NCBI GenBank assembly: GCA_015494815.1
Contig: WGAK01000029.1
Span: 1 to 20,130 of the forward strand
Reading direction: 5' to 3'
Origin: Anaerolineales bacterium
Lineage (GTDB): Bacteria > Chloroflexota > Anaerolineae > Anaerolineales > DRMV01
Length of the DNA: 20,130 nt
Each line of letters opens with the position of its first letter. The first letter of the stretch is position 1. The notes beneath the pieces were generated by a model that saw only the letters and a program-made list of their open reading frames with translations, made no database searches and was not told where the DNA came from. The position numbers were made by a program, and so were the translations under genes. Shown here in pieces: positions 13,780 through 20,130 of this stretch.

Positions 13780-15525
13780 ATGGCGCAACCGGCTGTCGCG
13801 GCATCCGACCTGGAAGCCCGCTTTTCCGACATCCTCACGCCCGACACCCGCAAAGGCTACGAGGGCTACATCGTCAAGCCCGAGGGCCTGCTGGCCTTTG
13901 CCAAGGCCCTGCGGGATGAGTACGGCTACGACTATCTTTCCTCGGTCACGGGCGTAGACTACCTGCCCAACGACATGATGGAGGTGGTCTACCATGCGTA
14001 CAAGATTACCGGCGGCCCGCCCCTGGTCTTCAAGGTGCAGGTGCCGCGCGACAACCCCGTGGTGCCCTCGGTGACTTCCATCTGGCCCGGCGCGGACTTT
14101 CAAGAGCGCGAGGCCTGGGACTTGCTGGGCATTCGCTTCGAGGGACACCCCAATCTGCGGCGCATCTTGTTGTGGGAAGGCTTCTGGGGCCACCCCCTGC
14201 GCAAAGACTGGCGCGAACCCTACTACGAAGGCGAACACAAGCCCTTCAAGCAGCGCACCAGCGGCCCGCACTTCTGGCACGAAGACCACAGCCCCTTCGG
14301 CAAGAATGTGGACTATCCGCCCGGCTTCGACCCCTACACCTGGGAACCCGAGACCGCGGACCAGATTTTGTACGAATCGGTGGTGCAACGCACCCGCAAG
14401 CCGGAGCAGGAAGAACTGCACAGCGAGCAGGTGGTGGTCAACCTGGGCCCGCAGCATCCTTCCACCCACGGCGTGTTCCGCATGATTGCCACGCTGGACG
14501 GCGAGACCGTGGTCGCGCTGGAGCCCGTGATGGGCTACCTGCACCGCAACCACGAGAAGATCGGCGAGCGGAACACCTGGATCATGAACATCCCCTACAC
14601 CGACCGGCTGGACTACATCACGGCCATGAGCAACAACTTCGGCTATGTGCTGGCCGTGGAAAAACTCATGGGCCTCGAGCCGCCCGAACGGGCCCAATAC
14701 TTGCGGGTCATCATGGCCGAACTGACCCGTATCGTGAACCACATGTGGGCCATCGGCTTCCTGCTCAACGACCTGGGCGCGTTCTTCACCCCCGCGCTGT
14801 ACGCCATCGAAGAGCGGGAGTTGATTCTGGACATCTTCGAGGCGGCCAGCGGCTCGCGCATGATGAACAACTACATGCGCTTCGGCGGTGTGGTGCGCGA
14901 CATCCCCGAAGACGCGTGGGACATGCTGGTCAAACTGGTAACCGACCGGCTGCCGCGCAAGATTGACGAACTGGACCGCTTCTTGACCCACAACGAAATC
15001 ATCAAGAGCCGCTGCCTGGGCGTAGGCGTGCTCACCCCTGAGCAGGCCATTGCCCTGTCCACGGCCGGGCCCGTGCTGCGGGCTTCGGGCGTGCCCTATG
15101 ATGTGCGGCGGGCCGAGCCCTACGGCATCTACGACCGCTTCGACTTCGAGGTCGCGGTGCGCTACCACGGCGATGTGTACGACCGCTACCTCATCCGCAT
15201 TGACGAGATGCGCCAGAGCCTGCGCATCTTAGAGCAAGCCATCCGCGACATCCCCGAGCGGGGCGCGCCCATCCTGGCGGGCAAACCCCAATACCAGGTC
15301 CGGGTGCCCGCGGGCGAGGCCTACGGCCGCGTGGAGGGCCCCAAAGGCGAACTGGGCTTCTATGTGGTCTCCACGGGCAAGGCCAACCCCTGGCGCTATC
15401 ATGTGCGGGCCCCCTCTTTCATCAACCTGACCGCGTTGGAGGCCATGTCCATCGGCAACAAGGTCGCCGACCTGGTGGTCATTTTGGGCTCCATTGACAT
15501 CGTGCTGGGCGAGGTGGATCGCTAA
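13780..15525 (+). CDS. nuoCD: NADH-quinone oxidoreductase fused subunit C/D
   Basis: Single 581-residue chain joining complex I subunits C and D. Residues 1-170 are NuoC, with its signature ERE-WDLLGIRFEGHPNLRRI at about 109-129. Residues 171-214 form a linker. Residues 215-581 are NuoD, with NLGPQHPSTHG (221-231) and the quinone-site tyrosine in DRLDYITAMSNN (Y279). Conservation of that tyrosine and of the HPSTHG histidines favours true quinone reduction rather than a hydrogenase-like relative. No internal stop or restart is visible, so the fusion is genuine in this sequence. The gene begins after AAGGAGG and is 24 bases downstream of nuoB. Confidence 0.96.
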   Translation: MAQPAVAASDLEARFSDILTPDTRKGYEGYIVKPEGLLAFAKALRDEYGYDYLSSVTGVDYLPNDMMEVVYHAYKITGGPPLVFKVQVPRDNPVVPSVTSIWPGADFQEREAWDLLGIRFEGHPNLRRILLWEGFWGHPLRKDWREPYYEGEHKPFKQRTSGPHFWHEDHSPFGKNVDYPPGFDPYTWEPETADQILYESVVQRTRKPEQEELHSEQVVVNLGPQHPSTHGVFRMIATLDGETVVALEPVMGYLHRNHEKIGERNTWIMNIPYTDRLDYITAMSNNFGYVLAVEKLMGLEPPERAQYLRVIMAELTRIVNHMWAIGFLLNDLGAFFTPALYAIEERELILDIFEAASGSRMMNNYMRFGGVVRDIPEDAWDMLVKLVTDRLPRKIDELDRFLTHNEIIKSRCLGVGVLTPEQAIALSTAGPVLRASGVPYDVRRAEPYGIYDRFDFEVAVRYHGDVYDRYLIRIDEMRQSLRILEQAIRDIPERGAPILAGKPQYQVRVPAGEAYGRVEGPKGELGFYVVSTGKANPWRYHVRAPSFINLTALEAMSIGNKVADLVVILGSIDIVLGEVDR

Positions 15526-15538
15526 AGGAGGCTCCCTG

Positions 15539-16150
15539 ATGGACGGACGCGGCATCTTGCAAGGCCTGGCCGTTACCCTCAAGCACTTCATCGCCAGTTA
15601 TGTGGACGACTTCAAGCGCAAGAACCGGTACTTCAGCGAAGAAGGCGTGAAGTACCGCTCCAGCCCTGAAGTCGAGGGCATCTTCACCATCCAGTACCCC
15701 GAAGAGCGGCGCATCCTGCACGAGAACTTCCGCTACATCCCCTTCCTGGTCTACGACGAAGGGGAAGAAGGCCAGCGGGACATCCGCTGCACCGCGTGCG
15801 GCATCTGTGCCAAGGTGTGCCCCGCGCAGACCATCTGGATTGTACGGGCCAAGGACCCCAACACCGGCCGGCCCGTCTCCAAACCCGCCGAGTTCTACAT
15901 TGACACCACCCTGTGCATGAACTGCGGCCTGTGCGCGGAATTCTGCCCCTTCGACGCCATCATCATGGACCACGACTTCGAAATCGCGGTGTACGACAAG
16001 CCCGACATGGTGTTTGACATCGAACGCCTGTTGCGGCCCGCGTCGTACTATCAGCAAATCCGCCCCACCCAATACGCGCAGAAAGCCGCGGAGCGCGAGG
16101 CCAAGGCCAAAGCCAAAGCCGCGCGCCGCGGGGCGGCCCGCACGAAATAA
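15539..16150 (+). CDS. nuoI: NADH-quinone oxidoreductase subunit I
   Basis: Complex I ferredoxin-like subunit of 203 residues that carries clusters N6a and N6b on the route to N2. Two [4Fe-4S] motifs are present: C84/C87/C90/C94 (CTACGICAKVCP) and C126/C129/C132/C136 (CMNCGLCAEFCP). The N-terminal amphipathic region resembles the membrane-facing helix of the family. The C-terminus is a charged Ala/Lys/Arg tail (183-203). The ATG at 15539 has AAAGGAGG seven bases upstream and lies 13 bases after nuoCD. The next gene is mrp; nuoH, nuoJ-N and nuoEFG are not in the window. Confidence 0.96.
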   Translation: MDGRGILQGLAVTLKHFIASYVDDFKRKNRYFSEEGVKYRSSPEVEGIFTIQYPEERRILHENFRYIPFLVYDEGEEGQRDIRCTACGICAKVCPAQTIWIVRAKDPNTGRPVSKPAEFYIDTTLCMNCGLCAEFCPFDAIIMDHDFEIAVYDKPDMVFDIERLLRPASYYQQIRPTQYAQKAAEREAKAKAKAARRGAARTK

Positions 16151-16217
16151 TCCCATCCATCCCCCGTGTCCACCACCACCCCACCGGGAGGGGCGACCCC
16201 AAAGTCGCCCTTCCCGG
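16151..16217 (+). terminator. C-rich stretch plus hairpin between nuoI and mrp
   Basis: After the nuoI stop, about 35 bases (16151-16185) are rich in C with almost no G, the kind of unstructured RNA Rho prefers. A 14-base hairpin follows (16184-16197 with 16204-16217, one G-U pair) without a T-tract. It may be a partial Rho-dependent terminator or a stabiliser limiting mrp expression. Confidence 0.4.
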
Positions 16218-16282
16218 CTTGCCTTGGGCGCACACCGCCCGCTCACCGGTGGACAACGCCGTTTCGGTAGGAGGCAAACCTC

Positions 16283-17368
16283 ATGGCTGTGACCCGTGAA
16301 CAAGTCTTGGACGCGCTGCGCCAGGTCATGGACCCCGAACTGGGGCAAGACCTGGTGACCCTCAACATGGTGCACGATATCGTCATCGAAGGCGGCAAGG
16401 TGCTGGTCACCATCATGCTGACCACCCCCGCCTGCCCGCTAAAAGGCAAAATCAGCGACGATGTGCGCGCCGCGGTGGCCGCGCTGCCCGGCGTCGAGCA
16501 GGTGGAAGTCAAACTGGACGCCACCGTACCCCAGGGCATCCGCGGGGTGGTGCCCGTCAAAGCCAAGAACGCCATCGCGGTGGGTTCGGGCAAAGGCGGC
16601 GTGGGCAAGACCACCGTGGCCGTCAACCTGGCCGTGGCCCTGGCCGCCAAAGGCGCCAAAGTGGGCCTCATCGACGCGGACATCTACGGCCCCAATGTGC
16701 CCACCATGATGGGCGTCTTCCGGCTGCCGCCCCTCACGCCCGAGGGCAAGATTCGCCCGGCCGAGGCCTATGGCGTCAAAATCATCTCCATCGGCTTCAT
16801 GGTGCCGCCCGACCAGCCCCTCATCTGGCGCGGCCCCATGCTGCACTCGGCCATCCGCCAGTTCCTCACCGATGTGGACTGGGGCGAGTTGGACTACCTC
16901 ATCGTAGACCTGCCCCCCGGCACAGGTGACGCGCCCCTCAGCCTGGCCCAGGTGCTGCCCCTGAGCGGCGGCATCGTGGTCACCCTGCCCCAGCAAGTCT
17001 CGCTGGACGACGCGCGGCGGGCCCTGGAGATGTACCGCAAACTCAACGTGCCCGTGCTGGGCGTGGTCGAGAACATGAGTTACCTGGAACTGCCCGACGG
17101 CAGCCGCATGGACATCTTCGGCCACGGCGGCGGCGAAGCCCTGGCCCGCGAGACCGGCGTGCCCTTCCTGGGCGCCATCCCTATGGACCCCGAAGTGCGC
17201 AAGGGCAGCGACGCGGGCAAGCCCGTAGTCATCACTCAGCCCGAGTCGCCTGTGGCCAAGGCCCTGGACGCCCTGGCCGAACAGGTGGCCGCGCAGGTGA
17301 GCATCCAGGCCCTCAAGGCCGGCGGCATGTCGGTGGTGCCCATCGAAATCGTCGAGCCCAAGAAATGA
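16283..17368 (+). CDS. mrp: Mrp/ApbC-family iron-sulfur carrier ATPase
   Basis: P-loop ATPase of 361 residues thought to carry and deliver Fe-S clusters. Residues about 3-80 are the MIP18/DUF59 domain with TTPACPLKG. The deviant Walker A GSGKGGVGKTT (101-111) and IDADIYGPNVPTM follow, then the DLPPGTGD box. The usual CxxC after VENMSY is replaced by LELPDGSRMDIFGHGG (about 260-280), so the cluster-bridging cysteines are missing; some actinobacterial relatives seem to share this. It lies 132 bases after nuoI, and eukaryotic relative Ind1 assembles complex I clusters, so a role for NuoB and NuoI is plausible. The ATG has GGAGG eight bases upstream. No separate promoter is evident. Confidence 0.93.
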   Translation: MAVTREQVLDALRQVMDPELGQDLVTLNMVHDIVIEGGKVLVTIMLTTPACPLKGKISDDVRAAVAALPGVEQVEVKLDATVPQGIRGVVPVKAKNAIAVGSGKGGVGKTTVAVNLAVALAAKGAKVGLIDADIYGPNVPTMMGVFRLPPLTPEGKIRPAEAYGVKIISIGFMVPPDQPLIWRGPMLHSAIRQFLTDVDWGELDYLIVDLPPGTGDAPLSLAQVLPLSGGIVVTLPQQVSLDDARRALEMYRKLNVPVLGVVENMSYLELPDGSRMDIFGHGGGEALARETGVPFLGAIPMDPEVRKGSDAGKPVVITQPESPVAKALDALAEQVAAQVSIQALKAGGMSVVPIEIVEPKK

Positions 17369-17375
17369 GCCCGGT

Positions 17376-17415
17376 CGGGGGAACGGCTCCGCCGCGGCCG
17401 CGGTCCGTTCCCCCG
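17376..17415. repeat. Hairpin after mrp containing an inverted copy (C) of the dispersed element
   Basis: CGGGGGAACGG (17376-17386) pairs with CCGTTCCCCCG (17405-17415) around a GC-rich centre. The part GGGGAACGGCTCCGC (17378-17392) is the exact reverse complement of GCGGAGCCGTTCCCC in copy A at 9802-9816. It lies seven bases after the mrp stop and may end that transcript, although no T-tract follows. Confidence 0.6.
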
Positions 17416-17425
17416 GCGACTGTGG

Positions 17426-17431
17426 TATCAT
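17426..17431 (+). promoter_or_regulatory. -10-like element before the PSP1 gene
   Basis: GTGG followed by TATCAT (17426-17431), 57 bases upstream of the ATG at 17489. It is a weaker match than the other promoters of this window, with no -35 seen. Confidence 0.35.
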
Positions 17432-17488
17432 GAAAGCGCCCATGACCGCTATCCCGCCTTCTCACCCCTTGCGCCAAGGCAAAGCCGC

Positions 17489-18367
17489 ATGACCGTGGTG
17501 GTTCGGGTACGCTTTCGCCCACGCGGCAACCTCTACGACTACGACGCCGCCGCCTGGCCCACGCTGCAACGGGGCGACTTCGTGGTGGTGCAGACCCGCT
17601 TCGGCCCCCAGGTAGGCGAAGTCGTCCAGGTGCGCGAGCAGCCCCCCGCGGGCGAGCAAGACGCCCCCGCGGACCTGGAGCCGGTCTTGCGGCGGGCCAC
17701 GGCCCACGACCTGGCCCTGCGCCAGTTGCGCCAGAACAAAGAGGTGGAACTGCTGGTCAACCTGCGGGCCAAGGTGCGCGACCTGGGCCGTCAAGAGCGC
17801 CGCTACCAGCGCCTGCGCATCGTCGAGGTGGAACTGTCGCTGGACGACCGCCATATGCGGGTGCTCTATACCGACGAGGACGAAGACAGTCCCCTGGGCG
17901 GGGCGGTGCGCCGCCTGGGCCAGCGCCTGGCCGGCCCGCGGCAGGTGCACTGGGTGCGCCTGGGCCCGCGCGACGCGGCCAAACTCAGCGGCGGCGTGGG
18001 CGCGTGCGGCATGCCCGAACGCTGTTGCAGCCTGTTCATGCACACCTTCCAGAGCGTGTCGGTGCGCATGGCCAAGGTGCAAAATGTCTCGCTGGGGCCC
18101 CACGAAATCGCGGGCATGTGCGGTCGGCTGCGCTGCTGCCTGCGCTTTGAATTCGCGGCTTATCAGGAGGCCCGCGCCACCCTGCCCAAAGAGCGCAAGC
18201 GCGTGCGCACACCCGAGGGTGTCGGCCGGGTCGTCGCGGTCCATCCGCTGTCGCAGCAGGTCACCGTCGAGATTCCCGACAAAGGGCGCCTGCTTTTCGC
18301 GGGCGCGGAGGTGCAGCCCGTGCAGCCCCCCTGCGACGGGTGCCCGCACCAACAACCCGCGGGCTAA
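17489..18367 (+). CDS. PSP1 domain protein, RicT/YaaT-like
   Basis: Cytoplasmic protein of 292 residues with the PSP1 C-terminal domain at about 30-155 and the cysteine-rich pattern of YaaT/RicT: GGVGACGMPERCCS (168-181) and GMCGRLRCCLRFE (209-221), with MAKVQNVSLGPHEIAG between them. In Bacillus subtilis RicT acts with RicA and RicF in an Fe-S-containing complex that promotes RNase Y-dependent mRNA processing; whether that holds here is unknown. The C-terminal tail adds another cysteine pair (PPCDGCPH). The ribosome-binding site is weak (AAGGC), so the start is less certain, but the frame begins there and the first strand fits the family. It has its own weak -10 candidate and precedes the rho leader. 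Confidence 0.9.
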   Translation: MTVVVRVRFRPRGNLYDYDAAAWPTLQRGDFVVVQTRFGPQVGEVVQVREQPPAGEQDAPADLEPVLRRATAHDLALRQLRQNKEVELLVNLRAKVRDLGRQERRYQRLRIVEVELSLDDRHMRVLYTDEDEDSPLGGAVRRLGQRLAGPRQVHWVRLGPRDAAKLSGGVGACGMPERCCSLFMHTFQSVSVRMAKVQNVSLGPHEIAGMCGRLRCCLRFEFAAYQEARATLPKERKRVRTPEGVGRVVAVHPLSQQVTVEIPDKGRLLFAGAEVQPVQPPCDGCPHQQPAG

Positions 18368-18395
18368 ACCCGCCGCGCAAATGCGCGTCCGGACT

Positions 18396-18424
18396 TTGCC
18401 AAAAAGCCAACCTTATGTTAGGAT
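18396..18424 (+). promoter_or_regulatory. rho promoter candidate
   Basis: TTGCCA (18396-18401), a 17-base spacer and TAGGAT (18419-18424), which match the -35 and -10 consensus at five and four of six positions. Transcription would begin near 18431, about 265 bases before the rho ATG. It starts 28 bases after the PSP1 stop. Confidence 0.5.
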
Positions 18425-18430
18425 ATAGGA

Positions 18431-18695
18431 GACCCGCTTGCTCCCATTCTCGTGCCTTTTCGATGCGCTTGCTGCTTGAGGCGTCCCGCCCCGTGGGTCG
18501 TGGCCGGGGCCTCATCCCCAGGGCCGGGCGATACCCACGCCCACCCGCGCACCGTTGTCACACAGGAACCTTCGGACTGCGGTAAGAACCCCCACCCTGA
18601 TTTGCCCGGCTGCACGCGACCGCCCTGCTCACCGGGCGCGCCGGTCCGCGTGGGGCGCCTTGCACACCACTTTCACATCCTATGAGGGAACGCCT
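18431..18695 (+). promoter_or_regulatory. Long structured, C-rich rho leader
   Basis: This roughly 265-base untranslated stretch holds a long hairpin: outer CGTGGGT (18492-18498) with ACCCACG (18533-18539), inner GGCC and GGGG pairs. C-rich, G-poor segments such as ACCCACGCCCACCCGCGCACC overlap its 3' side, and another hairpin arm, GCCCGG/CCGGGC, lies at 18604-18637. Short open frames exist but lack convincing ribosome-binding sites. In E. coli the rho leader is the site of autogenous attenuation by Rho; a similar role is inferred here. Confidence 0.45.
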
Positions 18696-19985
18696 ATGCC
18701 TGTCAATCCCGTTGCCGAACTGGAAAAAGCCCCCCTGGCCGAACTGCGACGCAAAGCCCGCGAACTCAACATCCCCCGTTACAGCCGCCTGAAAAAAGAA
18801 GACCTCATCGTGGCCATTCGCCGCGCGCAGGCCGAACGCGAGGGCCTGCAACTGCGCGGGGGCGTGTTGGAGATTTTGAGCGACTCGGGGGTGGGCTTTT
18901 TGCGCGCCCGGGGATATCGCCCCGGCCCCGACGACATCTATGTGTCGTCCACGCAGATTCGCCGTCACGCGCTGCGACCGGGGGACTTTGTGTTGGGCTA
19001 TGTGCGCCCTCCGCGCAACACCGAGCGGCACCACGCGCTGCTGCGGGTGGAAAGCATCAACGGCCTGCCCCCCCACGCGGTGCGCAACCGCCCGCGCTTC
19101 GAAGACCTGGTGCCCATCTTCCCCGACCGGCGCTTCGACCTGGAGACCGACCGCTACACCTTAGCGACCCGGCTCATCAACCTGGTGGCGCCCATCGGCC
19201 GCGGGCAACGGGGGCTCATCGTCTCGCCGCCCAAGGCCGGCAAGACCACCATCTTGAAGCAAATCGCCAACGCCATTTCACAAAAATACCCCGATGTGCA
19301 TCTGATGATTGTGCTCATCGGCGAGCGCCCTGAAGAGGTCACCGACATGGATCGCTCGGTGGACGCGGAGGTCATTGCCTCGACCTTCGACGAGCCCGTG
19401 CAGTCGCATGTGCGGGTGGCCGAGATGGTGCTCGAGCGGGCCAAGCGTTTGGTCGAGGTGGGCCGGGATGTGGTCATCATGCTCGACTCCATCACCCGCC
19501 TGGCCCGGGCCTACAACCTGGTGGTCACCCCCTCGGGGCGCACCCTCACCGGCGGCCTGGACCCGTCGGCCCTGTACCCGCCCAAGCGGTTCTTCGGCGC
19601 AGCCCGCAACATCGAAGGCGGCGGCTCGCTGACCATCATCGCCACCGCGCTCATTGACACGGGCTCCCGCATGGACGATGTCATCTACGAAGAGTTCAAA
19701 GGCACGGGCAATATGGAATTGCACCTCTCGCGCAAACTGCAAGAGCGGCGCATCTTCCCGGCCATTGACATCACCCGCTCGGGCACTCGGCGCGAGGAAC
19801 TCTTGCTGGGCCCCGACATCACCCAGCGCGTGTGGCTCATGCGCCGCATGTTCCAGCAGATGATTACCCCACCGCCGCAGGGTGCGGGCATGGATGTGGC
19901 CAGTGCCACCGAGGCCATTCTGGAGCGGTTGCGCAAGACCAAGGACAACATGGAGTTTCTGGAGACCCTCACCGAAGCGATTTGA
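18696..19985 (+). CDS. rho: Transcription termination factor Rho
   Basis: Hexameric RNA-dependent ATPase-helicase that ends transcription at C-rich sites; 429 residues, close to the usual length. Residues about 5-45 are the SAP-like Rho N-domain (LAELRRKARELNIPRYSRLKKEDL). Residues 52-130 are the cold-shock-like primary RNA-binding domain (RGGVLEILSDSGVGFLR). The ATPase follows: Walker A SPPKAGKTT (177-185), VTDMDRS (216-221), LDSITRLARAYN (263-274), YPPKRFFGAARNIEGGGSL (294-312), and the conserved FKGTGNMELHLSR (334-346). An upstream in-frame GTG at 18555 would add 47 residues of low-complexity sequence. The ATG at 18696 is preferred because GAGGGA lies upstream and it fits the family N-terminus. 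Confidence 0.97.
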   Translation: MPVNPVAELEKAPLAELRRKARELNIPRYSRLKKEDLIVAIRRAQAEREGLQLRGGVLEILSDSGVGFLRARGYRPGPDDIYVSSTQIRRHALRPGDFVLGYVRPPRNTERHHALLRVESINGLPPHAVRNRPRFEDLVPIFPDRRFDLETDRYTLATRLINLVAPIGRGQRGLIVSPPKAGKTTILKQIANAISQKYPDVHLMIVLIGERPEEVTDMDRSVDAEVIASTFDEPVQSHVRVAEMVLERAKRLVEVGRDVVIMLDSITRLARAYNLVVTPSGRTLTGGLDPSALYPPKRFFGAARNIEGGGSLTIIATALIDTGSRMDDVIYEEFKGTGNMELHLSRKLQERRIFPAIDITRSGTRREELLLGPDITQRVWLMRRMFQQMITPPPQGAGMDVASATEAILERLRKTKDNMEFLETLTEAI

Positions 19986-19991
19986 GCCGCC

Positions 19992-20026
19992 GCGGCGCGC
20001 GCCGGCCCCGGCGGAGCCGGTTCCCC
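19992..20026 (+). repeat. Dispersed intergenic element, copy B
   Basis: GCGGCGCGCGCCGGCC (19992-20007), linker CCG, then GCGGAGCCGG and TTCCCC (20011-20026), six bases after the rho stop. It matches copy A at 9783-9816 except for the linker and one extra G. CCGGC and GCCGG arms could form a small hairpin in the RNA. Confidence 0.75.
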
Positions 20027-20062
20027 AAAAAAACAACGGCCCACCGTGGATGCGGTGGGCCG
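20027..20062 (-). terminator. Intrinsic terminator of the minus-strand gene at the right edge
   Basis: CGGCCCACCG (20037-20046) and CGGTGGGCCG (20053-20062) form a perfect 10-base stem with a six-base loop. On the minus strand it is followed by TTG and then seven T (20027-20033). On the plus strand only GGCTGTTT follows, so it may also help end rho, less efficiently. Confidence 0.8.
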
Positions 20063-20082
20063 GGCTGTTTGGCAGGGCCGCT

Positions 20083-20130
20083 TTAGTGCTGCGCCTCGCG
20101 CGCCCGAAAACGGGCGATTTGGTCTTCTAA
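20083..20130 (-). CDS. C-terminal end of an unidentified gene (partial)
   Basis: Fifteen codons enter from the right edge on the minus strand and stop at TAA (20083-20085). They encode a charged, probably helical tail ending ARFRAREAQH. The clear minus-strand terminator starting 21 bases after the stop supports a real gene end here. Nothing can be said about function from so short a piece. Confidence 0.55.
   Translation of the reverse strand, partial: LEDQIARFRAREAQH

Noticed and set aside
13078..15168. Long open frame (696 codons) antisense to nuoB and nuoCD
   Set aside because: It lies opposite two strongly conserved genes and shows only shadow-like composition, with no start signal or family match.
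18452..18685. Possible leader peptide of 77 residues ending just before rho
   Set aside because: It begins with GTG without a properly placed ribosome-binding site, and its Pro/Arg/His composition looks like non-coding GC-rich DNA. It stays only a weak possibility.
1..20130. Avoidance of GCCGGC as a mark of the restriction system
   Set aside because: A hand scan found about 16 GCCGGC sites, not far below a rough expectation from overlapping five-base words. The site is not clearly avoided, and methylation would protect it anyway.

Overview
The window is GC-rich bacterial chromosomal DNA. Its gene content (VanW protein, NuoCD-type complex I genes, Mrp, PSP1 protein, Rho) and its recurrent extended -10 promoters of the form TGG-TAyAAT fit Chloroflexota, perhaps class Anaerolineae. 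That placement is inferred from general resemblance and was not tested by any search. Nineteen coding regions are supported: two are cut by the window ends and seventeen look complete. No tRNA, rRNA, CRISPR array or insertion sequence was seen.

Layout. 1-2117: two paralogous XRE/MmyB-like regulators in tandem on the minus strand, each with its own promoter region, separated by a clear intrinsic terminator. 2118-2299: divergent promoter region. 2300-4177: membrane-anchored VanW protein on plus, convergent with gatB (minus, 4183-5622). 5685-7882: a minus-strand restriction-modification pair, an N4-cytosine-type methyltransferase followed by an endonuclease that keeps the catalytic and base-reading residues of NgoMIV (GCCGGC). 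Its base composition is lower in G+C than that of thiI next to it. 7952-11233: plus-strand thiI, a zinc-ribbon SpoU methyltransferase, a GNAT protein and a histidine-rich NifX/NafY-type protein. 11326-12848: minus-strand operon of a DUF971 protein and a MoeB-rhodanese fusion, overlapping by 4 bases. 12849-13098: divergent regulatory region with an AT-rich palindrome repeat. 13099-17368: nuoB, a fused nuoCD, nuoI and mrp. 17489-18367: PSP1/RicT-like protein. 18368-18695: long structured leader. 18696-19985: rho. 20083-20130: C-terminal end of a convergent minus-strand gene with its intrinsic terminator.

How the genes work together. nuoB, nuoCD and nuoI encode the hydrophilic connecting module of complex I, including the N2, N6a and N6b Fe-S clusters. 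The adjacent Mrp is a likely Fe-S carrier, and a DUF971 protein is encoded divergently nearby. Mrp and DUF971 are the two halves of plant HCF101. ThiI and MoeB-rhodanese both belong to sulfur-transfer chemistry. The restriction-modification pair is the clearest accessory island. The most unusual non-coding features are an almost identical 33-35 bp element after two different genes (with a partial, inverted third copy), palindromic operator candidates at gatB and nuoB, and the C-rich, structured rho leader.
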